A DNA stretch of 64,000 bases, taken from positions 3,472,001 through 3,536,000 of the forward strand of contig JAVMKO010000007.1 of NCBI GenBank assembly GCA_032164245.1. The letters are read 5' to 3'. This document shows, one piece after another, positions 33,873 to 44,521 of the stretch (the stretch's first letter is position 1; the number at the start of each line of letters is the position of its first letter). The DNA comes from Sternotherus odoratus. Its lineage: Eukaryota > Chordata > Testudines > Kinosternidae. The notes under the pieces were generated by a model. It was not told where the DNA came from, made no database searches, and was given only the letters and a program-made list of their open reading frames with translations. A program made the translations under genes and the position numbers.

Positions 33873-34241
33873 GTCAGGACACCCTTCTCCTCTTAAAATT
33901 AATTCTGAAGCAAAATGGTGTCTGGCCCATTTGGACAGAACCATCCCTCAACTGCATATTGTCTCCTCTTCATCTTTTAGGGTGGGACACAGTCTGGGAA
34001 GTGATTTCCCTCCCTGCTTAGGGTAATTTTTCCTGTGGAATAGAGATTTGTGTCAGCTGATTGGCTTTGCCACAGCCAAAGGAAACAGGAGAATAACAGT
34101 AACCGTGGAGATGAGTCTAGAGTATGTGAGGGGGAAGTGGGCATGGGGCGAATTGCTAGGGCACCCAAGTGCCTTTAAAAAGCTCCCCCTATAGGCACCC
34201 ACAGGAAATTGTTACATTTTCAAAGCACATCCTACATTTTT
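33873..34241. other. Unassigned stretch
   Basis: No gene recognised. The last 80 bases may belong to the foldback repeat that follows. Confidence 0.45.
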
Positions 34242-34397
34242 AAAAGTGACTAGCAATTTCGGCAGACTTAATTTTTGGGTGCCCAAGCTGACACACCTTC
34301 GAGGAGCCTGATTTTGAGGGAGTGTGCGCTCAGCACAAAACCAGGCCTCTAATCAGGCACCCAAAACTTAAGGCTGCCAAAATTGCGAGTCACTTTT
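34242..34397. repeat. Foldback repeat with 42-nt arms
   Basis: The left arm 34242-34283 (AAAAGTGACTAGCAATTTCG...) and right arm 34356-34397 (...AATTGCGAGTCACTTTT) are reverse complements with 4 mismatches in 42 and no gaps. The loop is 72 nt. Neighbouring text TTTTGAAAATCTTGG is typical of an old MITE family with scraps at 39235 and 42750. Confidence 0.85.
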
Positions 34398-35029
34398 GAA
34401 AATCTTGGTCATTGTGTGAGTACCAGGATTCACTAGTCGATTGTAGAGTAAATACGGGAAGAACATACTTTTCCCAACAGAATGGCTGAGTTGGGAGCGA
34501 GAAGACGTCGTCCAAGTAGTCTAGAACAGCAAAACCCCTAGAGCCACATTGCCATTGAACGGAGCTACAAACGAATCAGTTGCAATAGCCCTATTTCCAT
34601 CATGACGTGTGTCATCGTGTCTCACCATTGTGTGGATGTTGAGGCAACCATGAGGAAAACAGCATCCCATCAATAAGACGGGATTCTTTTTGGCTTCCTA
34701 TATCCCATTTCCTCCCTCTTCTGGTCTCCAGTCTTTCCCTGCTTCCTATCCCTTTCCTGGCTATTAGGAGGGGTCTTTCTTTTCTCCCTCCCTCTCTGTG
34801 TCCTAGATGGAGTCCTAGGGACCCACTTTGCTCGTTTTGTTGTGGGCTCTGCCCCCAGCCTGCTCCCACAGGCCTGTGGAAGAGCTGAAGAGGAGCGGTG
34901 ATCAATCAGCCGCACATGGGGGGCCTGGTGAGCTTCCTGATGCTCCGGGCTGAGTATCACTTCCTTAGAGCCAGGCTTCTAGCTTCCATGGATTTCACTG
35001 GAAGAATTAAATCAATGGATATTAGGAGC
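34398..35029. other. Unassigned stretch
   Basis: No gene or repeat recognised. The 97- and 96-aa reverse frames overlap each other and lack motifs. Confidence 0.5.
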
Positions 35030-35135
35030 CTAAGGATGTTTGAGGATCTGGGCTTTAGTCTCTCTGTGCCTCGGTTCTCCATTTGTACAATGCGGATAAA
35101 AGCACTGCCCTGCCTTACAGGGGAGGTTGGAAAGG
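35030..35135 (+). repeat. MIR 3' part
   Basis: CTCTCTGTGCCTCGGTTCTC, CATTTGTACAATGCGGATAA, then CTGCCCTGCCTTACAGG, matching the MIR core-to-tail order. The 133-codon frame at 34898-35299 overlaps this repeat and is not supported as a gene. Confidence 0.75.
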
Positions 35136-35883
35136 GCTCAGATACCACTGTGGAAGCCATAGAAGAACCAAAAATTGATGGCAAACCCCATGCCCCTGAT
35201 AGAATGATCTGGGGAAAGGTATTATGCAGAGATGTCCTCCCCTGTAGGTGTTTCTGGCAAGGAAGGTGGCGTTTGGGCCTGTGCTTTCAGGGCACATGAA
35301 ATTCAATCTTAATTAAAGTGTATTAAAACTATTATTTCAGGCCAATGCCGTGGTGAATTCATCATGCACCCTGGGTGAGGTATTCTGTAAACGGTTTAGC
35401 ACCGTGGTTCCTTAGGCAATGTCAGCTGCTTTCTCCTCTGTTTTGGCTTTCCGTTTAGTTTGCTATAGAAATGGCAGCTCTTTGTCAAATGCCACTTAAA
35501 GCACAAAAACAGTGAGCAAGACACAGCTCTGCCTCAGAGAGTTTTCACAGCGAAAATCGACAGGTTGCTTTTCACTGACCTAATGCATTGATTTCTGGCT
35601 TCAGCTGCCACGGAGCCATTAAGCCCTGGAGTTAATCATTCTTGATTTTTATTGTCAGTCAGTTCCCATATTCATAATGCTGAATAATATCAATACTACT
35701 TGCAGCAGTTTTATTTATAGACACATTCACTGCAGTTGCATAAGATCTGCTGACTTGCCTTGTAAGTGACAAGGGAAGTTTAGACTCCAGACCAAGCGAG
35801 TAATAAACATGGTAACAGGGAATTATTATTATTATTTATCATCCTCACTCAAAAAACTATGTTAAAAGAACATTATTTTGTCA
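35136..35883. other. Unassigned stretch
   Basis: No gene. There is a short (ATT)n run near 35823-35840. Confidence 0.5.
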
Positions 35884-35970
35884 AATATTAGGACATATTA
35901 TTAGGAAATTATGGAAATATTAGGACAATATTAGGAAATATTAGGACAATATTAGGAAATATTAGGACAT
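35884..35970 (+). repeat. Tandem repeat, 21-bp unit
   Basis: About four units of ATTAGGACAATATTAGGAAAT. The last two are nearly identical and the first ones diverged. Each unit is itself two halves around ATTAGGA. Confidence 0.9.
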
Positions 35971-36529
35971 GCGAGAATTAAGGCTGCTTCTGTAATCTCA
36001 GTTCAGCCCCCTTGTGCATATATGCATTGTGATATGTAATGCCTCACTCTTATCCTCACGTATGGTTTTTTCTGTAGGATCCCTGCCTCATTCAGTGCAC
36101 CAGGATGAAAGGTACTCAATCAATGAGCATCTATTCAATATTTTGCCCAGCACAGTCAGGTCTTGGTCCATGGGGGCTCATAGGTGCTGCTATAATATAA
36201 TAAATAATAATAATGAAACTGTCAGCAAGTTTCCTGAACTGTTTAAAGTCTCACGCCTTTATTCATTCTAGTCTGATCCCATGCTCATCGCTGCAAGATC
36301 TGAGCACTTTCCAGGGATCCATTAAGTAACATGACTAACGTCTGTTTCGTGTGGGTCTTTTCTTCTTCTCCCAGAGGAAAAGCTTCATGTGTACTTTTAA
36401 AAATATGATACGTGCTGAGTGTTTACAGTAGCTAAGGGAACCGCAACTTGCACCCAGAGGAGAAAGTAGTGCATGTCTCGGTGTTTGTTCTACCTGTGGT
36501 ACTTTTCTGACCCCAGCTACCTGAGTGTC
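35971..36529. other. Unassigned stretch
   Basis: No gene. 36155-36215 (AGGTGCTGCTATAATATAATAAATAATAATAA) may be the tail of an old SINE. Confidence 0.4.
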
Positions 36530-36628
36530 TCACTCTCCTTCATGTATTTATTCTCCCAGCATACCTGAGAGATAGGGCAGTGCTACCATCCCCATTCTAC
36601 AGCTGAGGTAAGCTAACCTGCCAAGATC

Positions 36629-36967
36629 ATGCAGGAAGTCTGTGGCAGAGCAGGAGTGCCCCAAGGGTCGGTCCTGGAGCTGGTTTTATTCAATATCTTT
36701 ATCAATGATCTGGAGGATGGTGTGGACTGCACCCTCAGCAAGTTTTCAGATGACACTAAACTGAGAGGAGTGGTAGATACACTGGAGGGTAGGGATAGGA
36801 TACAGAGGGACCTGGACAAATTAGAGGATTGGGCCAAAAGAAATTTGATGAGGTTCAACAAGGAGAAGTGCAGAGTCCTGCACTTAGGACAGAAGGATCC
36901 CATGCACTGTGTAGCGAGGTCGGTCACTCACCCGGCGGCGCCCCCATCTGGTCGTCACGAGAATTAG
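36629..36967 (+). pseudogene. CR1 ORF2 reverse transcriptase remnant
   Basis: The open frame carries the CR1 RT middle region: PQGSV box, SKFSDDTKL active-site region and [20 protein letters not shown]. The first residues come from the MIR and the last 20 or so from the inserted LTR-like DNA, so neither end is natural. It cannot give an active enzyme. Confidence 0.85.
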
Positions 36968-38337
36968 CTCTTTAGACCCTGGAGGGTCCTCTGCCAGCCG
37001 ACGTCCACTCCCGGACCCCGGTGCCCACTACCTGAGGGTGCTGCACCCCTGCAGAACCCCCCTCGAGTCTAGGGGTCCCCTCCCCGGGGAACCCTCCACC
37101 TACTATCCCCCAGCTTGCCTCAGACCTGGCCACTGCTAGTCACCACTTGCCTCTGCTCACTGAGGCTGACTGCAGTCTCATGGCCGCTCATCACAGGCAA
37201 TGAGGGGTTTGGCCTGCTGCTTCTACCCAGCCCGGGGCTGCCCCCTTGCAAACCCCAGTACCCCGTGGGTCGGGCCTACGCTGGGCTCAGCAGCCTGGGG
37301 CCCTCTCACTAGAGCTTCCCAGCTCCCTGGCTCCCAGTTGCCTTGCCCTAGCCCTGCCCCCAATTCGGGTACCTTGTTTGTAGCTCCCAGCAGCTAGGCC
37401 AGTCTCTCTCTCTCTCTGCTTACAGAGGGAGACTCTGTCTCTCTGTAGGCCCCTGCCTCTCCGGCTTTTATCCTAGCCTGTGTTTGGGGCGTGGCCTCCC
37501 ATCTGAGCCTACTTCCCAATCAGCCTGGGAATTAGCAGGCTCCCCGCCACAACCCCTTTCCTGGGCTGCCTCAAGCCCCTTGCCGGGGCTACCCCAGCCC
37601 CTTTTTGGGGGGGAGTGGGTGGTCACCCCGCTACACATTGCTACAGACTAGGGATCGAATGGCTAGGCAGCAGTTCTGCAGAAAAGGACCTAGGGGGTTA
37701 CAGTGGATGAGAAGCTGGATATGAGTCAACAGTGTGCCCTTGTTGCCAAGAAGACTAATGGCATTTTGGGCTGCATAAGTAGGGGCATTGCCAGCAGATC
37801 GAGGGATGTGATTGTTCCCCTCTAATTGACATTGGTGAGGCCTCATCTGGAGTACTGTGTCCAATTTTGGGGCCCACACTACAAGAAGGATGTGGAAAAA
37901 TTGGAAAGAGTCCAGAGAAGGGCAACAAAAATGATTAGGAGCCTGGAGTGCATGACTTATGAGGAGAGGCTGAGAGAACTGGGATTGTTTAGTCTACAGA
38001 AGAGAAAGATTTGATAGCTGCTTTCAACTACCTGAAAGGGGGTTCTAAAGAGGATGAATCTAGACTGTTCTCAGTGGTAGCAGATGACCGAACAAGGAGT
38101 AATGGTCTCAAGTTGCAGTTGGGAAGGTTTAGATTGGATATTAGGAAAAACTTTTTCACTAGGAGGGTGGGGTTACCTAGGGAGGTGGTGGAATCTCCTT
38201 CCTTAGAGGTTTTTAAGGTCAGGCTTGATAAAGCCCTGGCTGGAATGATTTAGTTGGGGATTGGTCCTGCTTTAATTAGGGGGTTGGACTAGATGACCTC
38301 CAGAGGATTCTTCCAACCCTAATCTATGATTCTATGA
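36656..38337 (+). mobile_element. CR1 LINE 3' part, interrupted by LTR-like DNA
   Basis: The CR1 parts are 36656-36908 and about 37637-38337. It starts within the reverse transcriptase ([20 protein letters not shown]) and includes the active-site box, read as FSDD at 36743-36754 where the plus-strand CR1 at 51690 has FADD. After the insertion it resumes with [40 protein letters not shown] and [20 protein letters not shown], and ends ATTCTATGA. A TGA near 38010 breaks the frame. Confidence 0.92.
36909..37636 (-). mobile_element. Solo-LTR-like insertion in CR1
   Basis: About 730 bp that interrupts the CR1 between CCCATGCAC and GCTACAGACTAGGG. Edges TGTGTAGCGAGGT and CCCCGCTACACA are inverted, giving TG...CA ends. 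On the minus strand there is a TATA-like GGATAAAAGCC (37463-37473), and a CT/GA-rich patch lies at 37405-37445. Flanks CATGCAC / CATTGC may be a damaged target duplication. No protein-coding region, so it is a solo LTR if the class is right; a DNA transposon with TGTAGCG ends is the alternative. Confidence 0.55.
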
Positions 38338-38400
38338 CTTGAATGCAGGACTCCCAAATCCTAGGCCGGTGTCCTAACCACTGAACCATCCTTCCTTTCT

Positions 38401-39975
38401 TTCACTGTAGTTTTGGACTGTTCCCTGTGAATGTGTGGTCTCCTGCACAGGCATGCTGTACCTTTGCTATACCCAGTTCCTTTCTATCCATATGCATATA
38501 CTGTATGTCCACATTTTTCTTGCAGTCCCATTCTGCAAAGGGAATATTCAAATCTTGCTGTGCTTGCAAGATATAACTTTGGAGCGTGACGCTCTCAAAC
38601 CAGTGGCTGCTGTAGCAAGAAGACCTTTGTAAATAAATTTCATCCTCTTTTTAATTGAGTGAATTTGTTGGAAAGCAGCTTGTCGTTGTGTTAGAGGATG
38701 CACGTTATGGGATTTCCTCATGCTATGATGCCAGTAGGTCGCTTGACGTCATTCCCATAACCCTGACTGCAGTATATGGTAATGGTGTTTTGCGTCATGC
38801 CGACAAAGGATATTCCTCTCTTGGGGGACCAGATTCAGGTCAGAGATGGGCCCTCAATTGGTCAGAACCTCCATAGCTGTGTAATCCAGGAAGGTTCCTG
38901 ATCCTGTGTGGGCCAGCAGCCAGGGAGGAGTTAACCCTTGGATTCAATGCTTCCAAAGAACTGTTTTAAAATATCTGATCTTTTAATTTCAGAAAAGACT
39001 TTCAGCTCAGGTAGAGTCTTTAAAGAGTACAAGTTTCCTGTTTCTCCTACTTATTGTAGTGGGTCGTTTGGAGGAATCTTCAGGAAGGTTTATTTTACAA
39101 CATCAATCTGGCGGCAGACAACTGCTCCTACGTGTGGCTGATTTCTGCCATTTTGACAATAACTGGAAAAGTGAGAAGGGGCAGCTTTGTTAATAACATT
39201 TTTAACTGTATTGACTAAGGGTAGAAATTGCAGAAGCACCTAAATGACTTAGAAGCTTTTGAAAATTGTACCCCAAGACAGACGCTAGTCGTGTTGCTTA
39301 ATGAACAACTGGAATGTGCTCTGATACTACAGTGACGAGCACAGTTTACAAACCTATCTAGAATAGAATCCGTTCTCATACCATCTGGCTATGACAATGA
39401 ATGGTTTCCCTGATCCAAGTTGGCAAGTGTGTCACGGTCAAGTTGAATTCTAGTGGTGTCAAGCAGTCAGTCACTGCATCCAATCATGCAACGAATGAGA
39501 ACAGAGTGAATTCACTGTTGATTAGCTGCAGGGAGCAGCACAAAATGCTAGTTGTTAGCAGTACTTTTGCCTCTCCTGCAATGTTAAATATAAGCTTACT
39601 TGCATGCTGGCTCTGATAGACTAGCTGGTGAAGGACACCCGTTTGGAAGATGTGTTATCCACACTGGTATATAGCTGGCATGTTGCTTGCTGGAGCTTCT
39701 TTTGGTATAGAACAAAATATCTTGGTCCATTAACTTTTAGTGCCGATTGTCTCACAGGGAGGCTAAGGGATGCAGAGGTTATAAATTGCTGTAATTAGAT
39801 ACTCATTTGTTTTGTCTATTGAATGAAAACATGCAAACTATAGGCATGTAAGAAAGTTCCCTGAAATGGGCAGAATCGCATTTTTAAATGCATTCTGCAA
39901 CCCAATATTAACTGTTCTTCCCCTTTGGGGATGATCATGAGGGGCTGTAATGTGCAGAGCTTCCCTTCAGTGGGA
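38401..39975. other. Unassigned stretch
   Basis: No supported gene. AAGCACCTAAATGACTTAGA and AGCTTTTGAAAATTG at 39235-39270 is a scrap of the same old foldback family as 42660. Confidence 0.45.
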
Positions 39976-40095
39976 GTTTATTTATGTACATCGTGTATTA
40001 CAGTAGGGCCTAATGGCTCCAATCAAGAATTGGGATCTCATTGTGCTAAGTACTGTACAAACAAGTGGGGAAAAAACACCCAGTCTGCCCTCAGC
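39976..40095 (-). repeat. MIR/CORE-SINE 3' part
   Basis: TATTTATGTACATCGTGTAT, TACAGTAGGGCCTAATGGCT, TCATTGTGCTAAGTACTGTA, matching the 21188 copy. Confidence 0.75.
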
Positions 40096-40519
40096 ACTCC
40101 TCATCTTGGATCATGGCAAGATGAACACTTGGGGCCTGACCTCAGCTGGTGTCTCTTGGTGCTGTAATAATACACTAGATATACTCTAATGTCATATAGG
40201 AAGAACTGGTGTGAGTGGATGGAGATCAGAAGGATTTGCCCAGGGAAGATGCAGTTTGCATTCTGCGTCGAAATGGTGGGCAAGGTAAGAGAAAGAAGGG
40301 GTTGAATGTAGAGTTTGTGCTGCAAGTGCAAAGGGGTATTTTCAATCTAGGTTGGAAACAGAACAAACAGGACTCAGGCTTGTTTCAGCTGAGTGCTGCC
40401 ACTGAATTCCCATATCCACAGGGTCACTCCAATTAAATCGGTGGAGTTGCTCCTGCTTGACACCTGTGCAGGTGAGGGGAGGATCTGGTCTAGTGGTATA
40501 AATAAATATTACTCACAAC
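40096..40519. other. Unassigned stretch
   Basis: Nothing recognised. Confidence 0.5.
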
Positions 40520-40785
40520 TTTGGGGGAAAGTCCTATGGAATTTGATAGTATGAAATGTGATAGGCTTCTATAGAAATTGAATACAGTAGGGTTTATAGA
40601 GGTTTTTCTAGAAGTGTATAGTTTTTAATAGAGAATTTTATCCCTTCTATGTAATTTTTAAGCCATTCTATACAATTTAACAGACCATTCTGGCCCTGTT
40701 ATGGAATTCCATAGATTAGTTTAAAAATGCTATCGGAATGTTTTCATTCTCTAGTAAAACCTATGGGATTTTTCCATAAGGATAA
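40520..40785. repeat. Candidate inverted-repeat element, old
   Basis: The left edge GGGGGAAAGTCCTATGGAAT and the right edge, read inward, CCTTATGGAAAAATCCCATA are related. The interior has many TTCTATA / TATAGAA words and is AT-rich. No target duplication is clear. Confidence 0.4.
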
Positions 40786-41440
40786 AGGTTGTAGGATGGT
40801 TGGCTACATTTCAACATGTGGGTCAGATTCTGCCATCAGACACAGGCACTTAGCACCCGTGGATTTCAGTGACAGCTTCATGGATCCATCCAGGGACAGG
40901 ATTTGAACCTTAATGAATCAATGACTTTAGTCTTATTCACACAAAAAACACCAGTTATCCCCCAGATTAGACTGAGTTAAGTTACAGCTTTTCTGCTCGT
41001 GTATAAGAGCAGTCTGGAGAGTGACTCGATACTGCTTCTCTCAGATTATTTTTTCCCCATTGCAAAAAATTCCATCACAGCGAAAAGGCATGAAAAGCAA
41101 GTTCAGTGTTTGTCGTTTAAAACCGTTTGAAGAAATCTGCCTTTTGGGATGTAAATGTTTAGAACACCCAGAAATGATTTATTTGCTAGCTTTCAAAAGG
41201 CTGAATTACCCTTATCCATCACTGTATAAACTCTGTGCTGCTACTGTCATGGAAAATATTTAAGAACTCCACAGGTAGGCTATGGGCCCATTTATCCGTG
41301 AAATACAGCAGATTTACTGCATTACTCATCCAAAGGCTACACATCAAAGGGGATTCCTGGGGTACGAAATGCCCATTCCTCCATTTTCTTTGACTTTACA
41401 GCTACCAACAGTCACTCACAATTTTGCACACTTTAGTTTA
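40786..41440. other. Unassigned stretch
   Basis: No gene. The 168-codon frame at 41282-41788 begins here but its bulk lies in the next MITE. Confidence 0.5.
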
Positions 41441-42043
41441 GGGCTAGTCTACATGGCCAAGTTTTTTCACCAAATGGCAGCTTTTGGCAGCAGAGGTGTA
41501 CACACTGCAAAACCACGTTTTGCGACAAACCTCCTCAGTTGCAAATGGCAGTGCTTTAATAAAACCACCTCGAGGAGCGGGATAAGGCTTTTTGGACAAA
41601 GGTTTTATCACCAGCGTACCAGTGTAAAGACCTTGCTTGCTTTTCCCTCTCTAATTGGCCTCCAAAAGTGTCCCACAATGCCTGAAGTGACAGCTCTGCT
41701 CAGGGTTTTGGACTCTGCGCCCCTCCCTTTTCAAAGCTCAGTTCTGCGGTGCTGCTCTGCTCCCAGGAAACAAAAACCAAATCATTAAATTTTGTCGGCC
41801 ATTTTGTTGCCCAGTTACCCAGTTTTGTGAGATCCTTTTGTAGCTCTTCGCAGTCTGGGTCTTAACTATCTTGAGTAGTTTTGCTCAGGCTACCCATCCA
41901 AGTACGTGCCCAGGGGCATTGTACTGTGGGCAACTAGCCCAAGCCACCATCCATTTTGCCATGGCCACACAGCTATTTGTAGCACACTAGATCAAGCAGA
42001 GTTAGCACATTTCTGTCTACCCAGCTATTGTGTAGATGTACCC
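41441..42043. mobile_element. PIF/Harbinger-type MITE, 603 bp
   Basis: Left GGGCTAGTCTACATGGCC, right GTGTAGATGTACCC as inverted partner. Flanks are TTA (41438-41440) and TTT (42044-42046). The interior includes GGCATTGTACTGTGGGCAAC, a diverged form of the GTGCATTATGGGCAGC core of the 661-bp copies. The long frame across the left half is not a gene. Confidence 0.78.
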
Positions 42044-42046
42044 TTT

Positions 42047-42659
42047 TGTGAGAATCTGTTTTCATTCAAAAAAAAGAAAGAAATACGTAATAAGATATAG
42101 AAATAAAACAACATAATAGAAACAACATATGTCTATGGAATGACATAAGTTAAAATACATTTTAGGGGAGAAAAGACTTTAAAGAGCTGGAATGTAGGCA
42201 AAAGTAGACGAGACTGAAAAGAGATGAAGATGCAGAGGAGAAGGCTCTTACACAAAGAGTGGTGAGACTACAGGAAGAGATGGGAGGGAGGGAAGTGATA
42301 GTACTAAAGCAAATTGACCAGTGACAGAGCTAGGGAGAGATGAAAGTTGGAGCACGTTCAAGAAGAATCTTTATAAATAACAAGGGTTATTTGGAAATGG
42401 ACTGTGAGCTGAATGGGAAGCCAGTGAAGGCTTTTGAAAATTTGCTTCTTATGTATTAGAAGGAACCTCAGCAAAGAGGCAAAGGGAGAAACATAGCACA
42501 GAATAAAGAGTAGCTTAACGTAAAATGTATGTTATATTTTTTTTAAAAGTCCAGCCAAGAGAACAAATTAGTCCCTCTGTGCTTGCCTGGGAGAGAACTA
42601 ACGCTGTATCTTTCTTTACCTGCTTTACAGCAGCACCCATGGGAGCCATGCCCCAAAGC
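42047..42659. other. Unassigned stretch
   Basis: Purine-rich at 42060-42320 (AAAAAAAAGAAAGAAA and GGGAGGGAGGGAAG words). No gene. Confidence 0.5.
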
Positions 42660-42766
42660 AGATTTTTCATAAGCACCCAAGTGATGAAGGAGCCAAGTAC
42701 CGAAGAGGGAAATTTACAGAAGCAAAGAGACGTGCTTCTAAATCACTTGGGTGCTTTTGAAAATCT
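42660..42766. repeat. Foldback repeat with 26-nt arms
   Basis: AGATTTTTCATAAGCACCCA (from 42660) pairs with the block ending TGGGTGCTTTTGAAAATCT (to 42766), arms of 26 and 25 nt with one gap. The loop is 56 nt. It shares the TTTTGAAAATCT and GGGTGC words with the foldback at 34242. Confidence 0.8.
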
Positions 42767-44257
42767 CCCCCCTTCCATCTTATAAAGGGAATTTAGTCTG
42801 CAAGATTTCCAAAAGTTGTGTTTTGTTTTTATAAATGACAAGCAGGCATGGCAAAGGGCAGGAATAAATGTTTTTATTTACTTTTAATTTTTACACAAAG
42901 ATGGGGGGAAAGTGAATGCATTGTTCACTACACTCGAGTTTATAAAAAGGATATCCAAGTTCATCTGCTTCGTCAGGACCTGAGTCCAATGAGGCAGATT
43001 TGTGGTCTTGAACATGAATTGTCTCTTTAGTTTCTGCTTATCACTGGACAGAAATGTCTCTAATGGTGAACAGTTGCATTTGTGTAAGCGATAATGTGGC
43101 ATTTGCTGCTTCCATGTGAGTAAAATGGGCAGATTTTTGACAATATAATGCTCAAGTGCATGTTTCAGCCCTCTCTCAAATGGAGAATTAGCTTCCCATC
43201 TTCTCTTGAAAATATCTTTTCTTTTAATTAGCACAAATGCTGTTTTATCAGCTGTGTACATTGCTTAAGTGATGCTTAAGAGCTTGGAGTCCCATCACCT
43301 TCTAGAGGACTAAGTGGGAAAGGGAGAGCATTTAAAGAGAAACCAACACTTAAAAAAGAGATGGTTCATATGTACAGAGTAAGCTTGACTGTGTTGATTA
43401 CCAGGACAGCATACCAGGAAAATCTTTCAAACTCAGATGCAGACTAAGGAAGTAATGCCAAGCTCTTCACGCCACGCTTAGGGAAAAAATAGCTACTATA
43501 TATGTGCGTGCATGTCCACAGTAGCTGCTAATTTTGCAGCCTTCGGGCCTGATCCTACACTCCTTTACATTTGTGTAACTATATTGAGAACAGTGGAGCT
43601 ATTCCTGATTTACACTGATGTAAGCAAGAGGACAATCAGGCTGTAAGATGAGAATTGGATCCTAAGCATGGTAAATATCATCTCCAAAATTAAAATGTGC
43701 CCTGCTCTCAGCTCAGTAGGCTTTATGGCCCGGTGAATTGCCATTTTGTATCTTTCTTTCAAAAATCAGGATCTCTGGGAGTATTTACATTAAAGGATTC
43801 TAAAGCATCAGTAGAGGATTCTAAAGCAGTCTAAAGAGTCCTTACAAGATTATGTAGCAAGTACGGTTTGTTGAAGAAAAGCAGACCATGTAGATGACAA
43901 AGGTTTCACCAACGTGAATTAAACATATTCGGAACCCAAAAGAGGAGTTTGGTGATTCCTTCCTGAGGTGATTCCTTCCTGCCCGTGCTTATTATTTGTC
44001 CAGAGAAATGTTAGCAATTTTTTTTTTTTTGGCCACCTCTTGTATCGGTTTGTGAGTAAGACGATTTGCTCACTGTGAATATGCAGCACCTGGCTTATGA
44101 TTTTAAGGGCGGTTGAATGGAATGTTGAAAGATGATCCAGGCATGCTGATAGGGCGACGCACAGAATGTTCATTCTCTGGACACGCCCCTTAGAGCGGAT
44201 TGGCTTGTGTAGAAAAGGAGCAGCCCATTGCCTTCTTTCTCCATGTGTGTAATGACC
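42767..44257. other. Unassigned stretch
   Basis: No supported gene; the 125-aa reverse frame at 43261-42884 has no motif. A 15-16 bp unit GGTGATTCCTTCCTGA/C is duplicated near 43950-43981, and a 12-T run lies near 44020. Confidence 0.45.
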
Positions 44258-44470
44258 ATAGACTCGTAGAAGATCAGGGTTGGAAGGGACCTCAGGAGGT
44301 CATCTAGTCCAACCCCCTGCTCAAAGCAGGACCAATCCCCAACTAAATCATCCCAGCCAGGGCTTTGTCAAGTCTGGCCTTAGAAACCTCTAAGGAAGGA
44401 GATTCCACCACCTCCCTAGGGAACCCATTCCAGTGCTTCACCACCCTCCTAGTGAAATAGTGTTTCCTAA
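44258..44470 (-). mobile_element. CR1 LINE, very short 3' copy
   Basis: 3' UTR and last residues of ORF2 only (ATAGACTCGTAGAAGATCAG tail, then GTCATCTAGTCCAACCCCCT; encodes [20 protein letters not shown] in reverse). It stops after TGTTTCCTAA, inside the tract where other copies continue TATCCAACC. Confidence 0.9.
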
Positions 44471-44521
44471 GTACACTACTCAGTGTACTTCTCATTAACT
44501 TCCTAAGTACACTTCTCAGTG
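44464..44521 (+). repeat. 22-bp direct repeat at a CR1 truncation point
   Basis: TTCCTAAGTACACTACTCAG and TTCCTAAGTACACTTCTCAG at 44464 and 44500, 14 nt apart, one difference. The first copy begins inside the CR1. Confidence 0.88.

Larger units (their letters stand above)
36530..38400 (-). repeat. MIR split by CR1
   Basis: The MIR parts are about 36530-36655 (ATCCCCATTCTACAGCTGAG, CATGCAGGAAGTCTGTGGCA, GAGCAGGAG) and 38338-38400 (CTTGAATGCAGGACTCCCAA, ATCCTAGGCCGGTGTCCTAA, CCACTGAACC). Joined, GAGCAGGAG-TTGAATGCAGGACTCC is the normal reverse MIR reading, so the CR1 entered this copy. Confidence 0.8.

Noticed and set aside
41282..41788. 168-codon frame
   Set aside because: It spans host DNA and a Harbinger MITE, and no transposase or other motif is visible.
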